The position numbers and the translations under genes are program-made. From BRHc4a sp049325055 (GTDB taxonomy: Bacteria > Bacillota > Desulfotomaculia > Desulfotomaculales > Desulfocucumaceae), in contig JBMOPB010000034.1 of NCBI GenBank assembly GCA_049325055.1, positions 1 to 10,585 on the forward strand: a stretch of 10,585 bases of DNA. The letters are read 5' to 3'. Position 1 is the stretch's first letter, and every line of letters starts with the position of its first letter. The notes beneath the pieces are model-generated. The model was not told the DNA's origin, did not search any database, and saw nothing but the letters and a program-made list of their open reading frames with translations. This document shows, one piece after another, positions 1-6,395 of this stretch.

Positions 1-1206
1 AACGGTTTGCCCTTCTGAGATAAGGCCGGCCACTGTCATGGCCATGGCTATTCTGTGGTCCCGGCGGGAATCAACAGTGGCGCCCTTAAGTCTGTTTCCC
101 GGTTTTACTATAAATCCGTCGGGCAATTCCTCGATGTCCACCCCGAATTTTTTAAGCTCATCCACTATTGCTGCAATCCTGTTGGATTCCTTTACTTTAA
201 GCTCCGAGGCATCCCTCACAACGGTCTCCCCTTCAGCAACAGACGCCGCCACCGCCAGTACCGGCACCTCATCAATCATGCGTGGAATGAGTTCGCCTTT
301 TATTGTTGTCCCCTTAAGGCCGGCGGACCTTACCCTGATGTCTGATACAGGCTCTCCGTTCATCTCACGGCTTTCCAGCATCTCTATGTCGGCGCCCATC
401 TGACGTAAGGCTGATATTATTCCGTCCCTGGTGGGGTTGGTGCCAACGTTTTTAATTGTTATATCCGAATCCGGCACCACAGAGGCCGCCACCATAAGGA
501 AAGCTGCCGAGGATATATCCCCGGGCACGGTTATTTCCCCTCCCCGCAGGACGCTTCCGCCCTGCACCTTCACCCGGTTTCCGTCAACCTCAATGCCGGC
601 CCCGAAGTACTTCATCATCCTTTCGGTGTGGTCCCGGGATTTTAGCGGTTCGGTGACCGAGGTTACGCCTTCGGCATACAGCCCGGCAAGAAGAATTGAT
701 GATTTTACCTGGGCGCTGGCCACAGGGGACGCGTAGTCAATGGCCTTTAGCCTGCCCCCCCTGATGGCAAGCGGGGCCAGGGTGTTTTCCCTGCGGCCCA
801 TAATTGTGGCGCCCATCTGGCGAAGCGGTACTGCCACCCTGCCCATGGGCCGGGACTTTAGGGATTCATCCCCGGTTATAACGCTGAAAAAAGGCTGCCC
901 AGAAAGTATTCCTGTGATGAGGCGCATTGTGGTCCCGGAGTTGCCCGCATCCAGTATGTTTTCCGGCTCACGGAGGCCGCCGGGCCCCCTGCCCCGCACC
1001 AGCACTTCACCATTATGTGGGCCCTTGAATTCTACCCCCAGATCTTTAAAACATTTCATGGTGGAGAGGCAGTCTTCGCCTGTAAGAAAATTTTTAATCA
1101 GTGTTTCCCCTTCCGCGATTGATCCCATCATCACTGCCCGGTGGGAAATGGACTTGTCTCCGGGGACGGTGACGGTTCCCCTGAGTCCCTTTGAGCGGAT
1201 TATCAT
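1..1206 (-). CDS. aroA: 3-phosphoshikimate 1-carboxyvinyltransferase (EPSP synthase), 3' end cut off by window
   Basis: EPSP synthase joins shikimate-3-phosphate and phosphoenolpyruvate in the sixth step of the shikimate pathway (cytoplasmic). 402 codons are present; family members are near 430, so roughly 25 residues are missing past position 1. Seen in the translation: LRGTVTVPGDKSISHRA near the N-terminus (substrate-binding Lys18), DAGNSGTTMRL, SRPMGR, SAQVKSS around residue 163, RDHTE around residue 189, NPTRDG, MIDEVP (catalytic Asp near 310) and KESNRIA. The combination GDKS, SAQxK, RxHxE and NxTR is the class II pattern. It is the last visible gene of the aroF-tyrA-aroA unit, 89 bases after tyrA. 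The ATG at 1206 is the only in-frame ATG before the conserved region, but the purine-rich AGAGAGG lies about 19 bases upstream, which is too far. A rare upstream start such as ATT is possible, so the exact start is uncertain. Confidence 0.95.
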   Translation of the reverse strand, partial: MIIRSKGLRGTVTVPGDKSISHRAVMMGSIAEGETLIKNFLTGEDCLSTMKCFKDLGVEFKGPHNGEVLVRGRGPGGLREPENILDAGNSGTTMRLITGILSGQPFFSVITGDESLKSRPMGRVAVPLRQMGATIMGRRENTLAPLAIRGGRLKAIDYASPVASAQVKSSILLAGLYAEGVTSVTEPLKSRDHTERMMKYFGAGIEVDGNRVKVQGGSVLRGGEITVPGDISSAAFLMVAASVVPDSDITIKNVGTNPTRDGIISALRQMGADIEMLESREMNGEPVSDIRVRSAGLKGTTIKGELIPRMIDEVPVLAVAASVAEGETVVRDASELKVKESNRIAAIVDELKKFGVDIEELPDGFIVKPGNRLKGATVDSRRDHRIAMAMTVAGLISEGQTV

Positions 1207-1239
1207 GCTGTTAATATTAATACATCCTCTCTGTACGTC

Positions 1240-1290
1240 ATTATAAAGACAAGGCCTGGGTAGGTTTGAACAACCCGCCCCGCAGGCCTT
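1240..1290 (-). other. tyrA-aroA gap with inverted repeat and TATAAT hexamer
   Basis: The 89-base gap between tyrA and aroA holds a perfect 8-base inverted repeat, AAGGCCTG (1251-1258 on +) and CAGGCCTT (1283-1290), with further complementary G/C tracts inside (GGGTT against AACC). It could fold into a long hairpin in the transcript. The downstream T-run (TTGTCTTT) is weak, so termination would be partial at best. A perfect TATAAT lies at 1245-1240 on the minus strand, but no good -35 hexamer sits 16-18 bases upstream. It may be an RNA processing or stability element, a leaky terminator or a weak internal promoter for aroA; the sequence does not decide. Confidence 0.35.
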
Positions 1291-1295
1291 TACGA

Positions 1296-2405
1296 CTACA
1301 GGCGTTTTTTGGACGGTATCCCGGACTGCCTCAGCAGTGATACAGCGGCCTCCTGCTCATTTTCCCCGGCGAAGGCCAGTCTTATGGTTCCCCCTTCGCC
1401 TTCCCTCACTCTCAGTATTTCTATGTCGCAAATGTTTATCCCGGCATTTCCCAATATACTTGCCAGCATTGCTATGACACCCGGCTCGTCGGGAACAGTG
1501 ACCACAATCTCCCATAGTGCAGGCAGGTAGCCCTTTCTTTTTGCCGGCATGCCGTTTTTCAACGTCCTGGCCCTGCTGAGAAGTTCGAATATAGTGTCCA
1601 GGTCGGATTTTTCAATTGCCTCCTGGAATTGGTCCAGCCTTGCCCGGAAGGAACTGAGGGCCTCCAGAACAGATTTCCGGTTGGAGGTGAATATATCCCG
1701 CCACATTTCCGGGCTGCCGGCGGCTATCCTGGTGGTGTCCCTGAAGCCCCCCGCCGCCAGCAGTGATTTCTTTTCCCCGCCGGGCAGGTCGAAGAGGCAG
1801 TTTACCAGTGTTGCGGCCACCAGGTGCGGAAGGTGACTTACCGCAGCCACTGAGAGGTCGTGTTCCAGCGGGTCCATCAATACCGCCCTGGAGCCGATTC
1901 CCTCCACCAGATTTACAAGCCTTTCAAGGTATTCCCGGGGGGTTTCTTCCCGGGGTGTCAGTACATAAAACGCATTTTCAAACAGGTAAGGGTCGGCCCC
2001 GGCAATGCCGCCTCTTTCCGATCCGGCCATGGGGTGCCCGCCTATGAATACAGCTTCAGCAGGCAGGGTTTTCCCGGCTCCGTCAACTATTTCGGCTTTA
2101 GTGCTGCCAACGTCGGTAACCAGGGCGCCGGGGTCAAGATGGGGGGACAGGGCCGACATTATACCAAGGGTTGAACCTACCGGGGTGGCCACCACAACCA
2201 GGTCACACCCTGAAACGCTCCGGTAATCCTGTGAGATGCTGTGCACAGCCCCGTATTCAAGGGCAAGATCCAGTGCTTCACGGTTCCGCCCCAGCCCCAC
2301 CACCTCACGGGCCAGCAATTTTCTGTTGATGGCCATTCCCAGGGATCCCCCGATGAGCCCAACTCCAACTATGGCAACCCTTTCGAAAATGGGTTTATTG
2401 CTCAT
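1296..2405 (-). CDS. tyrA: prephenate dehydrogenase with C-terminal ACT domain
   Basis: TyrA oxidatively decarboxylates prephenate to 4-hydroxyphenylpyruvate, the committed step to tyrosine (cytoplasmic). The 369-residue protein opens with a Rossmann dinucleotide-binding loop, GVGLIGGS at 14-21. GGHPMAGSERGG (His124, Ser129) and AVSHLPH (His191, His194) match the catalytic/substrate region of the family. Residues about 297-369 form an ACT domain (VPDEPGVIAMLASILGNAGI), which in this family usually mediates tyrosine feedback. The segment after beta-2 reads VVGLGRNREAL and lacks the acidic residue usual in NAD-specific enzymes, so NADP use or dual use is possible. An arogenate-specific enzyme cannot be excluded. 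The ATG start overlaps the aroF stop by 11 bases, indicating translational coupling; an AGGA about 9 bases upstream is the likely ribosome site. Confidence 0.95.
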   Translation of the reverse strand: MSNKPIFERVAIVGVGLIGGSLGMAINRKLLAREVVGLGRNREALDLALEYGAVHSISQDYRSVSGCDLVVVATPVGSTLGIMSALSPHLDPGALVTDVGSTKAEIVDGAGKTLPAEAVFIGGHPMAGSERGGIAGADPYLFENAFYVLTPREETPREYLERLVNLVEGIGSRAVLMDPLEHDLSVAAVSHLPHLVAATLVNCLFDLPGGEKKSLLAAGGFRDTTRIAAGSPEMWRDIFTSNRKSVLEALSSFRARLDQFQEAIEKSDLDTIFELLSRARTLKNGMPAKRKGYLPALWEIVVTVPDEPGVIAMLASILGNAGINICDIEILRVREGEGGTIRLAFAGENEQEAAVSLLRQSGIPSKKRL

Positions 2406-3420
2406 CAGCCAACTTCCTGTTCATTATCCTGCTGATCTGGCGAACCTCGTCCATGAGCAGCCTGAAGTTTTCCGGGGTAAGGGACTGCGGCCCGTCGCAA
2501 AGCGCCTCGGCCGGGTTAGGATGGACCTCGACGAGCAGCCCGTCGGCCCCTGCAGCCACAGCTGCCCTGGCCATGGGCTGTACATAGCGCCATTTTCCTA
2601 TGGCGTGGCTTGGGTCCACAATCACCGGGAGGTGGGAGAGGTGTTTCAGTATGGGTATGGCTGTAAGATCCAGGGTGTTCCTGGTGTACGTTTCGAAGCT
2701 TCTTATGCCCCTTTCGCAGAGTATTACCTGCTGGTTGCCTCCTGATATGATGTATTCCGCCGCCATCAGCCACTCTTCGATGGTGGCGGAAAGTCCCCTT
2801 TTCAGGAGAACGGGCTTGCCCGTGGTGGCAACTTCCCTCAGCAGGAAGAAGTTCTGCATGTTGCGGGTTCCTATTTGCAGTATGTCTGCGTACTGGGCCA
2901 CCAGGGGAAGGGTTCTGGGGTCCATAACTTCTGTGACGATGTATAATCCGGTGGCCTCCCTTGCCTCGGCCAGCATTTCCAGGCCCCTTTCCTCCAGGCC
3001 CTGGAAAGAGTATGGGGAAGTTCTGGGCTTGAAGGCGCCGCCCCGCAGTATGGTGGCCCCGGCCTCCTTAACCCTGAGGGCCGATTCCATAAGCTGCTCC
3101 TTGCTTTCAACAGCGCAGGGACCGGCCATTACATGCAGCGTATCCCCGCCTATTTCGATATTCCCAACCCGGACGATGGTGTTTTCCTGCTTAAAATTTC
3201 TGCTGGCCAGTTTAAAGGGCATAAGTATGGGCACCACCTTTTCCACCCCCGGCATGGCCTCCAGCGCCATGCCCCCAAGCCTTGTCTTATCACCAATGGC
3301 CCCTATTATTGTTCTTTCAACGCCCTCGGACAGGTGTATTTGAAAACCGGACTTTTCCAGCTTGTTAATGACGGCATCAATATCTTTTTTATCAGCAAGA
3401 TGATTCATTACCACAATCAA
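2395..3420 (-). CDS. aroF: 3-deoxy-7-phosphoheptulonate synthase (DAHP synthase, type I-beta with regulatory N-domain)
   Basis: Condenses phosphoenolpyruvate and erythrose-4-phosphate into DAHP, the entry step of aromatic biosynthesis. The 341-residue protein has an N-terminal ferredoxin-like domain (about 1-70), as in the Thermotoga maritima enzyme where it mediates Tyr/Phe feedback, then a TIM-barrel catalytic domain. Metal ligands are visible at Cys102 (AGPCAVES), His272 (DPSHAIG), Glu298 (VEVHPNP) and Asp309 (CDGPQSL), the same numbers I recall for T. maritima; LRGGAFKPRTSPYSFQG binds PEP/E4P. The start is TTG at 3420: AAGGAGG at 3436-3430 lies 9 bases upstream, and MIVVM is a normal beginning for the family. 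The next ATG (codon 5) would be 21 bases from that site. It is the first structural gene of the second unit, behind its own promoter and terminator-containing leader. Often also named aroG or aroH-like; the symbol varies. Confidence 0.95.
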   Translation of the reverse strand: MIVVMNHLADKKDIDAVINKLEKSGFQIHLSEGVERTIIGAIGDKTRLGGMALEAMPGVEKVVPILMPFKLASRNFKQENTIVRVGNIEIGGDTLHVMAGPCAVESKEQLMESALRVKEAGATILRGGAFKPRTSPYSFQGLEERGLEMLAEAREATGLYIVTEVMDPRTLPLVAQYADILQIGTRNMQNFFLLREVATTGKPVLLKRGLSATIEEWLMAAEYIISGGNQQVILCERGIRSFETYTRNTLDLTAIPILKHLSHLPVIVDPSHAIGKWRYVQPMARAAVAAGADGLLVEVHPNPAEALCDGPQSLTPENFRLLMDEVRQISRIMNRKLADEQ

Positions 3421-3429
3421 AACCAGATT

Positions 3430-3436
3430 CCTCCTT
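3430..3436 (-). promoter_or_regulatory. ribosome binding site fixing the TTG start of aroF
   Basis: The minus strand reads AAGGAGG, a full match to the anti-Shine-Dalgarno complement, 9 bases before TTG at 3420. It decides in favour of TTG over the in-frame ATG four codons later. Confidence 0.85.
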
Positions 3437-3510
3437 GATTCAGTATTGAAATTATTTTAACTATTACCAGCGAAAGAAATTCCTTTTCCAATCCGGCCTT
3501 AACCGGTTTA

Positions 3511-3539
3511 AAAAAAAGCAAAGCACCCCTAAGGGGTGC
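3511..3539 (-). terminator. intrinsic terminator between trpA and aroF, probable attenuator
   Basis: The minus strand forms a 7-bp GC-rich stem, GCACCCC / GGGGTGC, with loop TTA, followed by TTTGCTTTTTTT. It is a strong rho-independent terminator. It lies downstream of the promoter at 3662-3634 and upstream of aroF, with no gene between. It can therefore both end trp transcription and act as an attenuator for the aroF unit. The stop codon of the leader ORF lies across its loop. The 5' arm can also pair with GGTGCC at 3606-3601. Confidence 0.85.
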
Positions 3540-3612
3540 CGTATAACCTTATGGCCATCTTGATCCCCCCTGCCATTCTACCGTACTGCTTTTTGAAAAA
3601 GGCACCAACCAT
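3529..3612 (-). CDS. putative aromatic-codon leader peptide upstream of aroF
   Basis: A 27-codon ORF begins ATG about 15 bases after the predicted transcription start. It starts MVGAFFKKQYGRM and ends MAIRLYGTP, with the TAG stop (3531-3529) spanning the end of the loop and the first base of the 3' arm of the terminator stem. It has four aromatic residues: Phe5, Phe6, Tyr10 and Tyr24; the Tyr24 codon sits directly before the terminator stem. Upstream of the first ATG there is only a weak GGA. A stronger G-run (AGGGGGG, 3571-3565) lies 6 bases before the third in-frame ATG (codon 19, at 3558), so the working peptide may be just MAIRLYGTP. The position between promoter and attenuator fits a leader peptide whose translation controls readthrough into aroF. 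Translation is unproven and no homologue is known to me. Confidence 0.45.
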   Translation of the reverse strand: MVGAFFKKQYGRMAGGIKMAIRLYGTP

Positions 3613-3633
3613 AATTCAATCCGTTCTACAAGG

Positions 3634-3662
3634 TTTATATTACCACAATGGCTATATGCCAA
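3634..3662 (-). promoter_or_regulatory. sigma-A-type promoter for the aroF-tyrA-aroA unit
   Basis: The minus strand has TTGGCA (3662-3657), a 17-base spacer and TATAAA (3639-3634), close to the vegetative consensus. It begins about 9 bases after the trpA stop codon, and start of transcription is expected near 3627. It gives the aroF unit transcription independent of trp and places the leader ORF and terminator in the 5' untranslated region of aroF. Confidence 0.7.
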
Positions 3663-3671
3663 CAATACATT

Positions 3672-4487
3672 TTATGACATGTAATCCCTGAGGGATTTTT
3701 TTATCCGCTTCGCAAATCTGAACACTCTTTCGTTTATTTCGTCCGGGCTGCTTCCGCCTTCCATTGCTTTGACAATGGCGCTGCCCACCACCACCGCATC
3801 GAAGTTGGCTGAGGCCTTCCGGGCCATTTCCGGTCCCGATATTCCGAAGCCAAGGGCCAGGGGGCTTCCGGTACGGTCCTTTATCCTTTGCGAAAAGGAT
3901 TTCAGGTCGGTGTTTATTTCATTCCTGGAGCCGGTGACGCCGGTAACCGAGACGCAGTATATGAAGCCTTCACCCCTGGAGGCGATTTTTTCCAGTCTGC
4001 GGTCCGTTGAAGTGGGGGCCGCCAGGGGCACCAGGCACAGGCCCTGTTCCAGGCAGCGTCCCCTGAGGTCATCGTCCTCCTCGGGCGGCAGGTCGGGAAC
4101 GATAAAACCGTCTATTCCGGATTCCACGGCGGATCCGACGAAATTATCCACTCCCCGCCTGAAAACCGGGTTGTAGTAAGTCATGAGCAGCACCGGCACA
4201 CCGGTATGGCTTCTGAACCTTCCGGCTATGTCAAATATATCGTCCAGGTTGATCCCCCCGGCCAGGGCCTGCTGCGAGGAGTGCTGTATTACCGGGCCAT
4301 CTGCGATTGGGTCTGAAAAGGGCACGCCTATTTCTATAAGGTCTGATCCTGCCTCCGCCAGCGCCTTAAGCAGGTCCAGCGTCTGGCCCTTACTGGGGTA
4401 GCCGGCCGTGATGTAAGAGATAAGGCCTTTTTCTCCCCGTTCCCTAAGCCCGGCAAAAGTGTCGGCTATTCTTTTAATTCCCGTCAT
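3672..4487 (-). CDS. trpA: tryptophan synthase alpha subunit
   Basis: TrpA cleaves indole-3-glycerol phosphate to indole and glyceraldehyde-3-phosphate and passes indole through a tunnel to TrpB. The 271-residue TIM barrel is of normal length. Catalytic Glu52 lies in DLIEIGVPFSDP and Asp63 in PIADGP; ISYITAGYP near the N-terminus, GFIYCVSVTGVTG, LGFGIS and VVVGSAIV (phosphate-binding turns) are all present. Its ATG overlaps the trpB stop as ATGA, so the two subunits are translationally coupled, fitting the alpha2-beta2 complex. A G-rich GGGGGTGG about 7 bases upstream is the likely ribosome site. It is the last gene of the trp unit; the aroF promoter begins within 10 bases of its stop codon. 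Confidence 0.97.
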   Translation of the reverse strand: MTGIKRIADTFAGLRERGEKGLISYITAGYPSKGQTLDLLKALAEAGSDLIEIGVPFSDPIADGPVIQHSSQQALAGGINLDDIFDIAGRFRSHTGVPVLLMTYYNPVFRRGVDNFVGSAVESGIDGFIVPDLPPEEDDDLRGRCLEQGLCLVPLAAPTSTDRRLEKIASRGEGFIYCVSVTGVTGSRNEINTDLKSFSQRIKDRTGSPLALGFGISGPEMARKASANFDAVVVGSAIVKAMEGGSSPDEINERVFRFAKRIKKSLRDYMS

Positions 4488-5680
4488 GGTAATTCCACCC
4501 CCGCTGAACCGGCCACGGTATCCACGTCCTTGTCTCCGCGCCCGGAAAGGTTTACAACTATTACCTGGTTACGGCCCGTTTTTCCGGCAAGCCTTATGGC
4601 CTCGGCCAGAGCGTGGGAGCTTTCCAGCGCCGGAATGATTCCCTCGGTGCGGCATAGAAGTTTAAAGGCAAAAAGCGCCTCCCGGTCCGTTACCGAGGTG
4701 TATTTTACCCGGCCGGAGTCTTTAAGGTGGCTGTGTTCGGGGCCGACGCCGGGGTAGTCAAGGCCGGCCGAAATGGAGTGGGCCACCTTTATCTGTCCTT
4801 CTTCATCCTGTAAAACGTAGCTTAGGGAACCGTGCAGAACACCGGGGCTTCCCGCACTAAGCGTGGCCGAATGCCGGCCTGTTTGAATACCGTGGCCGGC
4901 CCCTTCCACCCCCAACAGTTCGGTGGGATCTTCCAGGAAGGAATGGAATATTCCCATGGCGTTGCTTCCCCCGCCCACGCACGCGATTATGCAGTCTGGA
5001 AGCCTTCCCTCGCACTCCATGATTTGCCTTTTTGTCTCTTCCCCTATTATCTTCTGGAAATCTCTCACCATAACGGGGTAAGGGTGTGGCCCGGCCACGG
5101 AACCAACAAGGTAATAAGTGTTTTCAACGTTGGAAACCCAGTCCCTCATGGCCTCGTTCATGGCGTCCTTAAGTGTGCGGCTTCCCGATGCAACCGGGAT
5201 CACCTCGGCGCCAAGGAGCTTCATCCTTACTACATTGAGGTGCTGCCTGGCCATGTCCTCTTCGCCCATGTAGACGGCGCACTCCATGTCAAAAAGGGCG
5301 GCGGCGGTGGCTGTGGCCACGCCGTGCTGTCCGGCCCCGGTCTCGGCGATGACCCTCTTTTTGTTCATTCTTCTGGCCAGCAATATCTGTCCGATGGTGT
5401 TGTTTATCTTGTGTGCGCCGGTGTGGTTGAGGTCCTCCCTTTTGAGATATATCCTGGCTCCCCCGCAGTGTTCTGTGAGCCGCCCGGCGAAATAAAGAGG
5501 GGATGGCCTGCCGACGTATTTTTTGAGAAGATCGTAAAACTCCCTGTTGAAAGCTTCGTCGCCCTGAGCTTCCCTGTACGCGGCCTCCAGTTGCTCCAGG
5601 GCCGGCATTAGTGTTTCGGGGACGAACCTTCCTCCGTAGCTTCCGAAATAGCCCCTGCTGTCGGGCATAATTTCACTCAA
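4484..5680 (-). CDS. trpB: tryptophan synthase beta subunit
   Basis: TrpB is the pyridoxal-phosphate subunit that condenses indole with serine to give tryptophan. The 398-residue protein has the signature LKREDLNHTGAHKINN with PLP Lys91, ETGAGQHGVA (catalytic Glu of the COMM region), the phosphate loop CVGGGSNAMGIF and the C-terminal VVNLSGRGDKD. It is the TrpB1 type that works with TrpA, not the longer TrpB2. The start is TTG at 5680: AGGAGG at 5694-5689 lies 8 bases upstream, while the next ATG (codon 5) would be 20 bases away. TTG overlaps the trpF stop as TTGA, so it is probably translated by coupling. Confidence 0.97.
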   Translation of the reverse strand: MSEIMPDSRGYFGSYGGRFVPETLMPALEQLEAAYREAQGDEAFNREFYDLLKKYVGRPSPLYFAGRLTEHCGGARIYLKREDLNHTGAHKINNTIGQILLARRMNKKRVIAETGAGQHGVATATAAALFDMECAVYMGEEDMARQHLNVVRMKLLGAEVIPVASGSRTLKDAMNEAMRDWVSNVENTYYLVGSVAGPHPYPVMVRDFQKIIGEETKRQIMECEGRLPDCIIACVGGGSNAMGIFHSFLEDPTELLGVEGAGHGIQTGRHSATLSAGSPGVLHGSLSYVLQDEEGQIKVAHSISAGLDYPGVGPEHSHLKDSGRVKYTSVTDREALFAFKLLCRTEGIIPALESSHALAEAIRLAGKTGRNQVIVVNLSGRGDKDVDTVAGSAGVELP

Positions 5681-6288
5681 CCTTTAACCCTCCTGATAAA
5701 TTCTCGTATTTTAACCATATCTTTGCGGCCCCCGGTCTCAACCCCGCTGCTGACGTCAACGGCGTAGGGTTTTACCTGTTCTATGGCTTCCCGGACATTT
5801 TCCGGGTTCAGGCCTCCCGCCAGTATCAGGGGGCCTGCCTTAAAGCCGGCAGCCAGTTTCCAGTCAAAGGTTTTGCCGGTGCCGCCTCTTTGGCCGGGCA
5901 CCGAGGTGTCCAGCAGGTACCCGTCAACCCGGTACCGCTCAACCCTCTCAAGGTCGTCGGCGCAAGATACGGGGAAGGACTTTATGACCTTTAATCCCAG
6001 GCCTTTGCAGTATTCAGGATTCTCCTCGCCGTGCAGCTGGACGGTGTCAAGCCCGGCGTAGGAGGCGATTTCTACGACTTCACCGGCTGGCCTGTTGACG
6101 AAAACCCCAACCATTGAGACTAAGGGGGGAAGTTTTTTAATTATCTCCCTGGCTGCCTCAGGGCTGATCATTCTTTTTCCCGGGGCGAATACGAAGCCCA
6201 GGGCGTCGGCCCCGGCTTCCACCGCCCCGAGGGCGGTTTCAATGTCCAGTATGCCGCATATTTTTACCCTGACATAGCCAAAACTCAT
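5677..6288 (-). CDS. trpF: phosphoribosylanthranilate isomerase
   Basis: TrpF performs the Amadori rearrangement of N-(5'-phosphoribosyl)anthranilate to CdRP, the step before TrpC. The single-domain TIM barrel has the general base Cys in VKICGI (residue 11 from this start) and the general acid Asp in YLLDTSVPGQRGGTGKTFDW (residue 127); FVFAPGKRMISP, VQLHGEE, LAGGLNPENV and VDVSSGVE complete the family pattern. I chose the ATG at 6288 because GGGAG (6301-6297) is 8 bases before it. An in-frame ATG two codons upstream (6294) would leave only 2 bases. It follows trpC after a 101-base gap containing a heptamer repeat, the only real gap inside the trp operon, and its stop overlaps the trpB TTG. 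Confidence 0.95.
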   Translation of the reverse strand: MSFGYVRVKICGILDIETALGAVEAGADALGFVFAPGKRMISPEAAREIIKKLPPLVSMVGVFVNRPAGEVVEIASYAGLDTVQLHGEENPEYCKGLGLKVIKSFPVSCADDLERVERYRVDGYLLDTSVPGQRGGTGKTFDWKLAAGFKAGPLILAGGLNPENVREAIEQVKPYAVDVSSGVETGGRKDMVKIREFIRRVKG

Positions 6289-6352
6289 AGCCATTGCTCC
6301 CAGATAGCGTTTTATGTTCTGTACAGGTAGTTAAAAGTTAAAGTTAATCTGA

Positions 6353-6377
6353 ATTCTGGATTCTGGATTCTGGATTC
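6353..6377 (+). repeat. heptamer tandem repeat in the trpC-trpF gap
   Basis: ATTCTGG is repeated three times exactly (6353-6359, 6360-6366, 6367-6373), followed by a partial ATTC. A looser copy (AATCTGA) precedes it. The rest of the 101-base gap is AT-rich and otherwise featureless apart from a short GCAATT/AATTGC palindrome (6384-6403) overlapping the end of trpC. A simple-sequence expansion is the plainest reading; no function is evident. Confidence 0.8.
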
Positions 6378-6395
6378 GTACCTGCAATTCCGGCA

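Noticed and set aside
1240..1268. Full sigma-A promoter before aroA
   Set aside because: TATAAT is perfect, but no -35 element lies 16-18 bases upstream and there is no extended -10 TG; kept only as a remark on the gap.
3501..3510. AAACCGGTT-like palindrome shared with the trp terminator and the stem before the trp promoter
   Set aside because: The shared core is only about 7 bases and self-complementary; similarity of three stems is likely chance.
3421..3671. T-box riboswitch upstream of aroF
   Set aside because: The T-box antiterminator consensus (GGGTGGNACCGCG-like) and a long specifier-loop region are absent, and the leader before the terminator is under about 120 bases.
4832..5611. Long open frame on the plus strand opposite trpB
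   Set aside because: It lies wholly inside trpB, which is certain; it is a product of codon bias, as are the other long plus-strand frames opposite trpE, trpD and aroF.
6346..6377. Second TRAP site at trpF
   Set aside because: On the transcript strand the repeat gives CAG every 7 bases, with the wrong spacing and the least favoured triplet.
6295..6395. Internal promoter before trpF
   Set aside because: AT-rich, but no pair of hexamers with acceptable spacing was found.
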